In this document: in pieces, positions 35,613 through 43,564 of the stretch
Position numbering within the stretch: the first letter of the stretch is position 1
How the letters are laid out: every line of letters begins with the position of its first letter
Assembly (NCBI RefSeq): GCF_004118375.1
Contig: NZ_SDHX01000001.1
Location: 1,367,693 to 1,431,692, forward strand
Length of the DNA stretch: 64,000 bases
Direction of reading: 5' to 3'
Origin: Oleiharenicola lentus
GTDB lineage: Bacteria > Verrucomicrobiota > Verrucomicrobiia > Opitutales > Opitutaceae
The notes under the pieces: model-generated
Seen by the model: only the letters and a program-made list of their open reading frames with translations
What the model was told of the DNA's origin: nothing
Database searches by the model: none
Translations under genes and position numbers: made by a program

Positions 35613-36431
35613 ATGACAAAGTTCTCCGGACATATGCGACTCAAAGCCACCGCCGGTGCGAACGGGCGCACGGCGCTGACGGGGCAGTCTTTCCGGGCGC
35701 CGTATCATGTGAGCAAGCCCTACTGGGATGCGGATTCCGGCACGCTGCTCGTGCAGGTCGTCAATCCCACGGCCGGCATCCTTGAAGGAGATTTCCTCGA
35801 GTCGGACATCGCCGTGGCCAAGGGTGCAGCACTGCTCGTCACAACTCCGAGCGCAAGCCGCGTCTTCAAGATGAAGGACGGCTCGGCGGAGTGCCGGCAG
35901 CATTTCGCCGTGGCCAAGGACGGGTGGCTGGAAGTGCTGCCGGAGCCCCTCGTGCCGCATCGCGGCAGCCGCTACCGGCAGACGACGACGGTGGAAGTGG
36001 AGTCAGGCGGCGGGTTGTTTTTCGTGGATTTGCTCATGCCCGGCCGCATCGCGCACAAAGGCGAGGCCTGGTTGTGGGACCGCCTGTGCCTCGAGACCGA
36101 GGTCCGCGTGGGCGGAGAGTTGGTTTTGCGTGAACGCTTCGACCAAAGTGGAGCCGGACTGAAAGCGCTGGCCGCGTTCACCGGTTCCGGCGCTAAGGCC
36201 TGCTTTGGCAACGCGGTGCTGATCGCGGAAGGCGAAGCACCGTGGGTGGAAGCTGCCCGGATGCTACATGGCGACGGCGTATGGGTGGGCGTTTCTACGC
36301 TGCGCCGCGGCGGATGGAGCATCAAGTTTGTGGCGGCGGACAGCATCCGGCTGCGCAGGACCCTGAAGGCGCTTCGGGAGATTCTGGCGGCGAACTACCC
36401 GCGGATGGCGTGTGATCCGCGGAAGCTGTAG
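35613..36431 (+). CDS. ureD: urease accessory protein UreD/UreH
   Basis: A 272-residue UreD. Family segments visible are MRLKATAGANGRT with TALTGQSFRAPYHVSKPYWD, NPTAGILEGDFLESDI, TPSASRVFKM and LEVLPEPLVPHRGSRY. It is the scaffold that docks on apo-urease to receive nickel from UreG. It lies 157 bp beyond ureG, separated by the 82-bp repeat, so transcription may be partly independent. Confidence 0.93.
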   Translation: MTKFSGHMRLKATAGANGRTALTGQSFRAPYHVSKPYWDADSGTLLVQVVNPTAGILEGDFLESDIAVAKGAALLVTTPSASRVFKMKDGSAECRQHFAVAKDGWLEVLPEPLVPHRGSRYRQTTTVEVESGGGLFFVDLLMPGRIAHKGEAWLWDRLCLETEVRVGGELVLRERFDQSGAGLKALAAFTGSGAKACFGNAVLIAEGEAPWVEAARMLHGDGVWVGVSTLRRGGWSIKFVAADSIRLRRTLKALREILAANYPRMACDPRKL

Positions 36432-36438
36432 GAATATT

Positions 36439-36489
36439 GGAGGACCCCTTTCCCGATGGGCCGCGGCTCAGCTGGAGCCGAGCCCTCCA
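36439..36489. repeat. GGAGGGCTCAGC palindrome, family C copy 1
   Basis: TGGAGGACCCC at the left pairs with an AGCCCTCCA end around a GGCTCAGC-tgga-GCCGAGCC hairpin. A second copy at 44519-44575 has the same order. It lies at the convergent end of ureD and the small His-rich gene. Confidence 0.65.
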
Positions 36490-36493
36490 CACC

Positions 36494-36730
36494 TCACTCG
36501 CGCTTGGCGCGCTCGGTCTTGGCGGCGTTGCGCGATATCACGAGTTTCCGGACGCCCCAGACGGCCGCGACGAGCACGGACAGGCAGGCGATGGTCGCCA
36601 AGGGATGGTTGACCAGATGCTCGAAGTCCCAACCAAAGTCGTGGTCACCGTCGTGGCCGGGGTGGGCGTGCGCCAGCACGGGCAGGGCTAAGGAGACGAG
36701 GGCGAGCGAAAGGCGACGGGGCGATTTCAT
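36494..36730 (-). CDS. small His-rich membrane protein resembling the N-terminus of HupE/UreJ nickel permeases
   Basis: A 78-residue protein. The signal peptide ends at LAHA, followed by a cluster HPGHDGDHD, then FEHLVNHPLATIACLSVLVAAV as the single membrane helix and a basic C-terminus. The HPGH and HP...LA pattern resembles the start of HupE/UreJ, which carry nickel for hydrogenase or urease, but all later helices are missing. It is adjacent to and convergent with ureD. A role in periplasmic nickel binding is inferred. It may instead be an unrelated short envelope protein. Confidence 0.55.
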   Translation of the reverse strand: MKSPRRLSLALVSLALPVLAHAHPGHDGDHDFGWDFEHLVNHPLATIACLSVLVAAVWGVRKLVISRNAAKTERAKRE

Positions 36731-36762
36731 AGGTCAGAAAAGCAGTTTGCGGGCCAAACGGG

Positions 36763-37515
36763 TCAGGAGGCTCCGGCCAGCAGGTGCTTGGCCAGAAAGG
36801 CGTTTTGGATGCCGGCCAGCTCCTGCAGGCCGGACTTGGCGAGGCCGAGGAGGGCGTCGAGCTGCTCCTGCGAGAAAGTGGATTCCTCGCCGCTGCTTTG
36901 CACTTCCACGAACTGGCCGCGGCCGGTCATCACGACGTTGGCGTCCACTTCGGCGTCTTTGTCCTCGACGTAATTGAGGTCGAGGAGGGCCTCGCCTTTG
37001 AACAGGCCGACGCTGACGGCGGCGACGGAGTCCACGAGCGGGCTCTCGGCAATTTTCTTCGCGTCGAGGAGCTTTTGGATGGCGAGGCGCGCGGCGAGGT
37101 AGGCCCCGGTGATGGAGGCGGTGCGGGTGCCGCCGTCGGCCTGGAGCACATCGCAGTCAATCCACAGGGTGTTTTCGCCGAGTTTCTGGAGGTCGAGCAC
37201 GGCGCGCAGGGAGCGGCCGATGAGGCGCTGGATTTCGATCGTGCGGCCGTCGATCTTGCCCTTGCTGATGTCGCGGGGCTTCCGGTCGAGCGTGCTGTAG
37301 GGCAGCATCGAATACTCGGCGGTGAGCCAGCCGCCCTTGACGCCCTGCTGTTTCATCCAGGACGGGACCTTGGGCTCGATCGTGGCGGCGCAGATGACGC
37401 GCGTGTTGCCGAACCCGATGAGAACGGAACCCGAGGCGTAGGGGGCGATGCCGGCCTCGAGTGTGATGGGGCGCAATTGGGCGGGTAGGCGGGAGTCGGA
37501 GCGGGGGGCGGGCAT
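36763..37515 (-). CDS. rph: ribonuclease PH
   Basis: A 250-residue phosphorolytic exoribonuclease trimming tRNA 3' ends. Family signatures are RPITLEAGIAPYASGSVLIGFGNTRVICAA, EYSMLPYSTLDRKPRD and CDVLQADGGTRTASITGAYLA; catalytic Asp and phosphate-binding Arg residues are in these blocks. The ATG at 37515 is taken because it gives normal family length; an upstream in-frame ATG adds a Thr/Pro-rich lead. It lies four bases after the hprK stop and is probably in the same operon. Confidence 0.95.
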   Translation of the reverse strand: MPAPRSDSRLPAQLRPITLEAGIAPYASGSVLIGFGNTRVICAATIEPKVPSWMKQQGVKGGWLTAEYSMLPYSTLDRKPRDISKGKIDGRTIEIQRLIGRSLRAVLDLQKLGENTLWIDCDVLQADGGTRTASITGAYLAARLAIQKLLDAKKIAESPLVDSVAAVSVGLFKGEALLDLNYVEDKDAEVDANVVMTGRGQFVEVQSSGEESTFSQEQLDALLGLAKSGLQELAGIQNAFLAKHLLAGAS

Positions 37516-37519
37516 GAAT

Positions 37520-38563
37520 TCAGGAGCGGGCGTCTTCCGCGATACCGGGGTCTTCATCCTGATCGGGCGGGAAGGGTACGGTGGAGTCCACGCGGTGGCT
37601 GGTGGTGGCGGCCGACTGCTGCTCGGCCATGTGGGCGATGAGACGCTCGTTGAAGGTGCGGGCCGGGTCGTGGCCCATGAGCTTGAGGGCCTGCACGAGC
37701 GCGGCCACCTCGATGAGGCGGGCGATGTCGCGGCCGGGGCGGACGTAGAACTCGATGTGCGGCACCTTCACGCCGAGGATGTTGTAGTAATTCTCTTCGA
37801 GACCGGTGCGCTCCTCGATGACATCGGGCGACCACTCGCGGAGGGAAACGACGAGGTCGATGCGCTTGTCGAGGCGGATGCTCTTCACGCCGAACATCTC
37901 GGCGATGTTGATGATGCCGATGCCGCGGCACTCCATGTAGCCGCGGTTGAGCGGACGGGAGCTGGCGGAGAGCTCGCGTTCGTCCATGAGCCGGATGCAG
38001 GTGAGGTCGTCGGCCACGAGGGAGTGGCCGCGCTCGATCAGGGCCAGGGCGCACTCGGATTTGCCGATGCCGCTGTCGCCGCGGATCATCACGCCGATGC
38101 CCTTCACATCGAGGGTGGTGGCGTGCTCGGTGGTGGTCGGCGCGAACTCGTTGTCGATGCACAGCGTCGCGGCGTTCACGAAGTTCATCGTGATGAGCGG
38201 CGTACGGAAGATGGGCAGGTTCATCTCCTCCGAGACCGCGAGCATCGGGTGCGTGGCGGTGTAATTGCGGGTGAGGACCATCGCGGGAATTCCGCGTTTG
38301 GCCATTTCGCCGAAGATCTCGACCTGCTGCTTCTGGGTGAGGGTCTTGAGGTAGGTCATCTCGGCGGCACCGAGAACCTGAATGCGCTTGTTCGCGAAAT
38401 ACTTGAAGAAACCGGTCAGCGCGAGGGCGGGGCGGTTGATGGAGCCCTCCCGGATGAGGCGATGCAGGCCGTTGCTGCCGTGCAGGAGCTGGAGCTGGAG
38501 TTTGGCGCCGTAGGTCTCGAAGAAGTGCGAGACAGTGATGCCGTGAAGGGCTTTGGCGGGCAT
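37520..38563 (-). CDS. hprK: HPr kinase/phosphorylase
   Basis: A 347-residue protein. The N-terminal domain is mixed, and the C-terminal kinase has the P-loop GDSGIGKS, the ADDLTCIRL segment and the family signature ECRGIGIINIAEMFG. It phosphorylates and dephosphorylates Ser of HPr-like proteins and is mostly known from Firmicutes, though also present in Verrucomicrobia and some Proteobacteria. No ptsH or crh gene is visible here, so the partner must lie elsewhere. It is downstream of lptB, spaced by 176 bp holding GC-rich palindromic sequence. Confidence 0.95.
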   Translation of the reverse strand: MPAKALHGITVSHFFETYGAKLQLQLLHGSNGLHRLIREGSINRPALALTGFFKYFANKRIQVLGAAEMTYLKTLTQKQQVEIFGEMAKRGIPAMVLTRNYTATHPMLAVSEEMNLPIFRTPLITMNFVNAATLCIDNEFAPTTTEHATTLDVKGIGVMIRGDSGIGKSECALALIERGHSLVADDLTCIRLMDERELSASSRPLNRGYMECRGIGIINIAEMFGVKSIRLDKRIDLVVSLREWSPDVIEERTGLEENYYNILGVKVPHIEFYVRPGRDIARLIEVAALVQALKLMGHDPARTFNERLIAHMAEQQSAATTSHRVDSTVPFPPDQDEDPGIAEDARS

Positions 38564-38739
38564 GGTTGGACCGATGTGGTGAGGGGCGGGCGGCGGGTAG
38601 TGAGTAGGGGAAGAATGACCGGACAACAAGCTCCTACTCGCTGTTGGGCGGCCGGTGCGGCGTGTCAGCCATAGGCTTGGCGCCGACAGGAGGCCGGCTC
38701 TGCACCACCCCGGCTCGCCGGGACGCGAGCCCGCCCGGG
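38564..38739. other. GC-rich spacer between lptB and hprK
   Basis: Contains palindromic sequence such as CCGGCTCGCCGGGACGCGAG with a nearby GCCCGCCCGGGC, similar in style to the intergenic repeat at 18595-18656. No gene is seen. Confidence 0.4.
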
Positions 38740-39480
38740 CTACAGGTCGAAGTCCTTGCCGAGGTAGATTTCGCGGGCCTGGGGGTCGTTGATGAGGAAG
38801 TCGCCGTCGCCCTCGGTGAGGACCTTGCCCTTGTTGATGATATAGCCGCGGTCCACGATGCGCAGGGTCTCGCGGACGTTGTGGTCGGTGATGAGCACGC
38901 CGATGCCGCGTTGCTTCAGCTCGAGGATGATTTTCTGCACCTCGGCCACGGAGATGGGGTCCACGCCGGCAAAGGGTTCATCCATCAGCAGGAACTTCGG
39001 ACGGGTGACCAGCGCGCGGGCAATTTCGAGACGGCGGCGCTCGCCGCCCGAAAGGGTGTAGGCCTTCTGCTTGGCGAGGTGGCCGAGGCTGAGTTCGTCG
39101 AGGTGGTGCTTCACCAGCGCCGGGCGGTCGGCGGACGACACGCGCAGCGTCTCGACGATGGCGAGGACGTTTTCCTCGACGGTGAGCTTGCGAAAGATGG
39201 AGGCCTCCTGCGGCAGGTAGCCCACGCCGAGGCGGGCGCGGCGGTGCATACGGAGGTCGGTGGCGTCCTTGTCGCCGATGAACACGCGGCCGGAGGACGA
39301 GGGCACGAGGCCGACCACCATGTAGAACGTGGTGGTCTTGCCCGCGCCGTTGGGGCCGAGCAGGCCGACGACCTCGCCGGCGCGGACGCGGATGTTCACG
39401 CCGTTCACGACGGAGCGCGGGCCGTAGGTCTTGACCAGGGCCTCGGTGCGGATCTCGGTGGCGTCGAAGGGGGCGACCAT
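38740..39480 (-). CDS. lptB: LPS export ABC transporter ATPase LptB
   Basis: A 246-residue ABC ATPase with Walker A GPNGAGKTT, signature LSGGERRRLEIARAL, Walker B FLLMDEPFAGVDP and an H-loop in ITDHNVRETL. The EPFAGVDP and FRKLTVEENVLA forms are diagnostic of LptB. It powers LPS extraction by LptFG, which are not in the window. It lies two bases after the lptA-like stop. Confidence 0.96.
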   Translation of the reverse strand: MVAPFDATEIRTEALVKTYGPRSVVNGVNIRVRAGEVVGLLGPNGAGKTTTFYMVVGLVPSSSGRVFIGDKDATDLRMHRRARLGVGYLPQEASIFRKLTVEENVLAIVETLRVSSADRPALVKHHLDELSLGHLAKQKAYTLSGGERRRLEIARALVTRPKFLLMDEPFAGVDPISVAEVQKIILELKQRGIGVLITDHNVRETLRIVDRGYIINKGKVLTEGDGDFLINDPQAREIYLGKDFDL

Positions 39481-39482
39481 GC

Positions 39483-40046
39483 TCAGGGTTGCTTGGGCGT
39501 TTCCGGAGCCGGGGCGGGGGCGGCCTCGGGCTTCTTGCCGAGGTCCACGCCGAGGTCCTGGATCTCGGGGCCAGTGAAGCGCGGGTTGGTTCCGGTGATG
39601 CGGCGTTCGCCGCGAAGCATGTGGAGCTCGTCGCCGGTCCAGGTCCAGTTGACGGAATGGTCCACAATAACGGGCGAGCCAGTGAGGATGATTTTGTCGT
39701 CGCCGGGCAGCACCTCCGCCTTGCCGCACGCGGCCTCGCGGTCGCCCTGGATGATACGGACGTTGCCGGTGGCGACGAGGGACTTGAAGGCCTCGATCTT
39801 GCCGATGGTGGCCTTGGGATCGCCGGAGCGCAGGGCGACGATCTCGAGGCGGTCGCAGGTGAGCTTCATGTTGGTCGCGGTCACGACCACGCGGCCGGTG
39901 AAGACGGAAGTGGTTTCCTTGTCGGTGCTGCGCCAGTCGAAGGACTCGCTCTCGATGACGGTGTTCTGCGGCTCGACATTCTGCGCCCGGAGGAGGGCGC
40001 CGGCGAGGGCGAGGCTGGCGATCAGGCCAAGGCGAAGAAGCTTCAT
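39483..40046 (-). CDS. lptA: LptA-like periplasmic LPS bridge protein (OstA-like)
   Basis: A 187-residue secreted protein. A signal peptide (residues 1-20) is followed by the OstA/LptA beta-jellyroll (VFTGRVVVTATNMKLTCDRLEI and VATGNVRIIQGDREAACGKAEV are typical strand repeats). The C-terminus has an Ala/Pro-rich tail (PEAAPAPAPETPKQ). It carries LPS across the periplasm. It overlaps the preceding gene by four bases and is followed closely by lptB, as in E. coli. Confidence 0.85.
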   Translation of the reverse strand: MKLLRLGLIASLALAGALLRAQNVEPQNTVIESESFDWRSTDKETTSVFTGRVVVTATNMKLTCDRLEIVALRSGDPKATIGKIEAFKSLVATGNVRIIQGDREAACGKAEVLPGDDKIILTGSPVIVDHSVNWTWTGDELHMLRGERRITGTNPRFTGPEIQDLGVDLGKKPEAAPAPAPETPKQP

Positions 40047-40480
40047 TTCAGGATGTCGTTCAGCTGGGTGTGCAGGATTACGCGCACGTTTTTGGCGATG
40101 GAAATCTTATTCGCCTCATGGTCGTAGCTCCATTGCGAGCCGGAGGCCTCGAAGCGGTCGTTGATGATGCGGATGGACTCGGGCCCGCTGACCTGGCGGT
40201 CGGTAAGGCGCAGTTGGGCCGCCGGACTCAGGATCATGGTCTCGACTTTCTCGTCGGCTTGCCGGTTGAACCGGGTCAGGTTGAGCTCCTTGATCTCGAC
40301 CAGGTCCTCGTTGACGTAACGTGCCTCGGTGCCGCGCACCAGCCAGGAGCGGTAGCCCTCGGGCGTGAAGTGCGGCAGGCGGAAATTCACGATTGGCTTG
40401 TCGGTGGCGATGCGGGTGGTCGCGGCGAACGCCAAGGTGGCAGCCGACAGCAGCGAAAGGAGGCTCAGGATGAGACGCAT
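40043..40480 (-). CDS. LptC-like or second OstA-like LPS export protein
   Basis: A 145-residue protein with a signal peptide (residues 1-19) and strand-rich sequence with a polar middle (TRFNRQADEKVETMILSPAAQLR). Its place between kdsC and lptA is the position of lptC in many genomes, and its C-terminal strands (RFEASGSQWSYDHEANKISI) resemble the LptC fold. Direct sequence similarity is weak, so the assignment rests on context. Its stop overlaps lptA's ATG by four bases. Confidence 0.65.
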   Translation of the reverse strand: MRLILSLLSLLSAATLAFAATTRIATDKPIVNFRLPHFTPEGYRSWLVRGTEARYVNEDLVEIKELNLTRFNRQADEKVETMILSPAAQLRLTDRQVSGPESIRIINDRFEASGSQWSYDHEANKISIAKNVRVILHTQLNDILK

Positions 40481-40486
40481 GCGGCG

Positions 40487-41011
40487 TTACTGACCCCGGT
40501 TGGCCAGGATTTGTTCACACACTTCGCGCACGGCGCCGCGTCCGGCCTCGCGGGTGGCCACCAGGTCGGCGACCTTGAGGGCGGCGGGCATGGAAGTCGC
40601 GGGCGCCACGCCGATGCCGGCCCAGTTGATGGCCGGGGCGTCGATGTCGTCGTCACCCATGTAGCAAACCTGCGCGGAGGCGAGGCCGAGCTGGCTGGCC
40701 AACTCCTGCAGGGCCATGAGCTTGTCGGTGCGGCCCTGGATGAGGTGGGGGACGCGGAGCTCGGTCGCGCGGGCCGTGGTGGCGCCGGAGGCCCGGCCGG
40801 AGATCCAGGCGACGGCGATGCCGGCCTTGTGGAGGCGCACGATGCCCATGCCGTCGAGGATGGAGAACTGTTTTGATTCCGTGCCGTCGGAGTGAATCTC
40901 GACCGTGCCGTCGGTCAGCACGCCGTCCACATCCATGGCGAACAGCCGGATGGCGGCCCAACGGGCGCGGCTGATTTTGGATTTCGAGGTGCGGGAGGAG
41001 GACTTGGCCAC
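40487..41011 (-). CDS. kdsC: 3-deoxy-D-manno-octulosonate 8-phosphate phosphatase
   Basis: A 174-residue HAD phosphatase of subclass C0. It has DVDGVLTDG (nucleophile Asp), ISGRASGATTARA (Thr/Ser region) and MGDDDIDAPA (metal Asp). It makes free Kdo for LPS inner core. The predicted start is a GTG codon (41009-41011) with only a weak Shine-Dalgarno; a later ATG (MDVDGV) would remove the first strand. It heads the lpt operon, the usual E. coli-like order kdsC-lptC-lptA-lptB. Confidence 0.93.
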   Translation of the reverse strand: MAKSSSRTSKSKISRARWAAIRLFAMDVDGVLTDGTVEIHSDGTESKQFSILDGMGIVRLHKAGIAVAWISGRASGATTARATELRVPHLIQGRTDKLMALQELASQLGLASAQVCYMGDDDIDAPAINWAGIGVAPATSMPAALKVADLVATREAGRGAVREVCEQILANRGQ

Positions 41012-41113
41012 GGGAGGGAAGTGGCGGCAGGTTGCCGGGTATTCCCCCCCGCGGGAATCAAAATCTCAGAGCAAGGTGGGCAACCCGCTCGTGGGCGCAT
41101 GATGGCTCGGATG

Positions 41114-41173
41114 TAGGGTCGGACCTTGCTCCGACCTCGCGGAGGAGGTCGGCGCAAGCGCCGACCCTACACG
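41114..41173. repeat. 60-bp TGTAGGGTCGG palindrome, family B copy 2 (most symmetric)
   Basis: TGTAGGGTCGG at the left and CCGACCCTACA at the right are exact reverse complements; inner hairpins are ACCTTGCTCCGAC and GTCGGCGCAAGCGCCGAC. It separates kdsC from the esterase gene (both minus strand). Other copies are at 33121-33181 and 43471-43530. Confidence 0.8.
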
Positions 41174-41210
41174 GAAAATCCGACCACAAACCAATCCGAC
41201 CGTTATGCGT

Positions 41211-41831
41211 TTAGCGTATCCCTTGCAGGAACCGGGCGGCATGGGCGAGGTCGGCTTCGGTGAGCTGATGCCCGGTGTCGATCCACTGGAGGGTGATGTT
41301 GGCGCCGGCGGCGCGGAACTGCGAGGCGAGGCGCTCCGGGTGGTCCACCGGCACGATCGGGTCGCGTCGGCCGGAGAGCAGCAGGATGCGCTTGCCGGTC
41401 AGGTCGGGCACCTGGGCCGGTTCGAGCACAACCATCGGGCGCAGCAGCACCGCGCCGGCGAGCGCCTCGGCCCGGAGTAGGAACATCGAGGCCGCGATGT
41501 TGGCGCCGTTGGAGTAGCCGAGCGCGGTCAGCTTGGCGGCGTTGAAGCTGTATTGCGTCGCGGCAGCCGCGATGAAATCGGCCAGCGCGTGGGTGCGCTT
41601 TGCGACATCGTCGAGGTCGAAAACGCCTTCGGCAAAGCGCCGGAAGAAGCGCGGCATGCCGTGTTCGCTGACGTCGCCACGCGGGCTCAGCAGCGCCGAA
41701 CCCGGGGCGAGTTGCTGGCCGAGCGGGATGAGATCATGCTCGTTGCCGCCTGTGCCGTGGAGAAGCAGCAGGGGAGATGCGCCGGCGGCGGTGGCGGGTT
41801 CGAAGCGGTGGGTGTAGGAGAGGGTGCTCAT
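41211..41831 (-). CDS. alpha/beta-hydrolase (carboxylesterase), MhqD-like
   Basis: A 206-residue serine hydrolase: LLLLHGTGGNE (oxyanion region), nucleophile in GYSNGANIAAS, catalytic Asp in SGRRDPIVP and catalytic His in DTGHQLTE. In other bacteria such hydrolases are clustered with a ring-cleaving dioxygenase and a MarR regulator, as here, in the MhqRDO-type quinone and electrophile response. Substrate is not shown. The ATG at 41831 begins the short N-terminal strand; upstream in-frame sequence is not conserved. Confidence 0.85.
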   Translation of the reverse strand: MSTLSYTHRFEPATAAGASPLLLLHGTGGNEHDLIPLGQQLAPGSALLSPRGDVSEHGMPRFFRRFAEGVFDLDDVAKRTHALADFIAAAATQYSFNAAKLTALGYSNGANIAASMFLLRAEALAGAVLLRPMVVLEPAQVPDLTGKRILLLSGRRDPIVPVDHPERLASQFRAAGANITLQWIDTGHQLTEADLAHAARFLQGIR

Positions 41832-41964
41832 GGAAAGGAGTGTCAGCGCGAGGAGCGCAGCGACGAAGCGGTCCAGCCGTTTCGACAAGTTCAAGGTCCC
41901 GGGCCTGTCGAGGGACTGGAATGCCACGTCCTGCTGAGCAGGGCTCGCAATGACAGAATTAGGT

Positions 41965-42909
41965 TCAGCTGAGCTTCGGCAGGGAGGCTTCGATCTCGGC
42001 GCGGTGGGGTTCGAGATGCGGCGGCAGTGAGAGTTTCGTGCCGAGCGTCTCGACGGGTTCGTCGATGGCGAAGCCGGGCTGGTCCGTGGCGATCTCGAAA
42101 AGCACGCCGGCGGGCTCGCGATAGTAGATCGACTTGAAGTAAGCACGGTCGATGACCGGGCTGACCATCAGGGCGTTCTCCTGGAGCACGGAGCGGGCGG
42201 CGACCTGCGCATCGTCGTCGGGTACGCGGAAGGCCACGTGGTGGACGGTGCCCGCGCCGTTGAGGCCACGCGGGATGGCGGGATCAACGAGCAGGTCCAC
42301 GTAGGTGCCGGGACCGCCGTCGCCCGCGGTGAAGCGCGCGCGGTAGCCACCCTCTTCTACTTGGCGGTAACCCATCTGCTCCGTGAGCACGGCCGCGGTG
42401 GCGGACGCGTCGTTCAGTGCGAGCGTTGTGCTGTGGAAGCCACGGATGGCGTGCTCGGCCGGGATTTCCTTGGAAGGCGTCGGCGGACGCGGATCGTTTT
42501 CCGCCGTGGCGACTAGCTCGAGGCGCAGGCCGTCATGATCCATGAAGGGCAGGACTTGGTCGCCGTAGCGTTCCTCGACCGGGAAGGTCGCGACCTTCAG
42601 GCGCGCGAGCCGTTCCTGCCAGAAAGGGAGTGAACCGGCGGGCACGGAGAAGGCGGTGGCGTAGGCCTGACCGCGGCCCGGACGACCGCGCGGCAGACCG
42701 GCCCACGGGAAGAACGTGAGCGCGGTGCCGGGGGCGCCGGTGTAGTTGCCGTAGTAGAGGTGGTAGGTCCCGGTGTCGTCCTGGTTGACGGACTTCTTCA
42801 CGAAGCGCAGGCCGAGGACCTGGGTGTAGAACTGGACGTTGCGCTTAACGTCCGAAGAGATGGCCGTGATGTGGTGGAGGCCGGTGACGTGGGATGTTTG
42901 GGTTTTCAT
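41965..42909 (-). CDS. VOC-family ring-cleaving dioxygenase, MhqO-like
   Basis: A 314-residue protein with two vicinal oxygen chelate (VOC) modules. The first begins GLHHITAISSDVKRNVQFYTQVLGLRFVKKSV, which carries the first metal His, with FMDHDGLRLELV behind. The second has FHSTTLALN and VHHVAFRVPDDD and ends at VLFEIATDQPGF. Family members cleave aromatic (hydroquinone-like) rings with Fe(II) and O2. Flanked by a MarR regulator and an esterase gene, it fits an mhqR-mhqO-mhqD-type stress operon. The ATG at 42909 starts the conserved domain. Confidence 0.88.
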   Translation of the reverse strand: MKTQTSHVTGLHHITAISSDVKRNVQFYTQVLGLRFVKKSVNQDDTGTYHLYYGNYTGAPGTALTFFPWAGLPRGRPGRGQAYATAFSVPAGSLPFWQERLARLKVATFPVEERYGDQVLPFMDHDGLRLELVATAENDPRPPTPSKEIPAEHAIRGFHSTTLALNDASATAAVLTEQMGYRQVEEGGYRARFTAGDGGPGTYVDLLVDPAIPRGLNGAGTVHHVAFRVPDDDAQVAARSVLQENALMVSPVIDRAYFKSIYYREPAGVLFEIATDQPGFAIDEPVETLGTKLSLPPHLEPHRAEIEASLPKLS

Positions 42910-42943
42910 AAACTTTGATGTTGAAGTAATGGGCATGAAGAAC

Positions 42944-43387
42944 TCAGGCCTGGCGGCCGATCTTCTTGCACAGGCGGCCGAGGTCGAAGAGCTCGGTGGA
43001 AGAGAGGGTGGCCATCTCGCGGGTGACGTTGGCAACGACCTTCGGGAAAAGCGCGGCGATGAAGGTCTGCCCCTTGGGGGTCAGCTTCACGACCACGAAG
43101 CGCCGGTCGGCGGGATCGCGTTCGCGCAAGACGAGGCCGGCCTTCTCGAGGTTGTCCACGACGAGGGTGAGATTGCCCCCGCTCTTGAGGAGTTTTTCGG
43201 CCAACTCGCTCTGGCACAGCGGCCCGATGTGGTGCAGGGCTTCCAGGACGCCGAACTGAGTGATCGTGAGATCGTCCGGCAACACACTGTGAACCCGGGC
43301 TGATACCGACTCCGCCGCCCGCTGAAGCTTGATGAAGGCATTCAGGGCGTTGATTTCTTCGATGGAGCCGCGGTGTCTTGTTCCCAT
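42944..43387 (-). CDS. MarR-family regulator, MhqR-like
   Basis: A 147-residue MarR repressor. Its winged helix is at about residues 38-110 (VLEALHHIGPLCQSELAEKLLKSGGNLTLVVDNLEKAGLV, with DRRFVVVKLTPKG as wing). No Cys-based redox sensor is evident. It is first in the minus-strand module with the dioxygenase and esterase genes. The upstream AT-rich region (43400-43430, with TGTCAA reverse of TTGACA) is a likely operator and promoter, though no clear palindrome was found. Confidence 0.85.
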   Translation of the reverse strand: MGTRHRGSIEEINALNAFIKLQRAAESVSARVHSVLPDDLTITQFGVLEALHHIGPLCQSELAEKLLKSGGNLTLVVDNLEKAGLVLRERDPADRRFVVVKLTPKGQTFIAALFPKVVANVTREMATLSSTELFDLGRLCKKIGRQA

Positions 43388-43470
43388 GACGCGAGAGGAT
43401 CCAGAATAATGCTACAATGTCAAATCATTTATATAAGACACTGATGGGAAAATGTTTCCGTTATCAGCGT

Positions 43471-43530
43471 TGTAGGGTCGCCGCTTGCGGCGACCTAGAG
43501 CGCGAGGGCGGCGCAAGCGCCGCCCCTAAA
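43471..43530. repeat. 60-bp TGTAGGGTCG palindrome, family B copy 3
   Basis: TGTAGGGTCGCCGCTTGCGGCG at the left and a GGCGGCGCAAGCGCCGCCCCTA end mirror each other; inner hairpins as in the other copies. It lies between rpiB (minus) and the upstream region of the MarR regulator. Confidence 0.7.
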
Positions 43531-43564
43531 ACGATCCAAGGAAGACCCAACGGTGCTTGTCCGC

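Noticed and set aside
41880-41958. Second full TGTCATNGCGAG element
   Set aside because: Only one end (GAGCCCTGCTCAGCAGGAC region and CGCAATGACA) is recognisable, so it is treated as a fragment and not listed as a feature.
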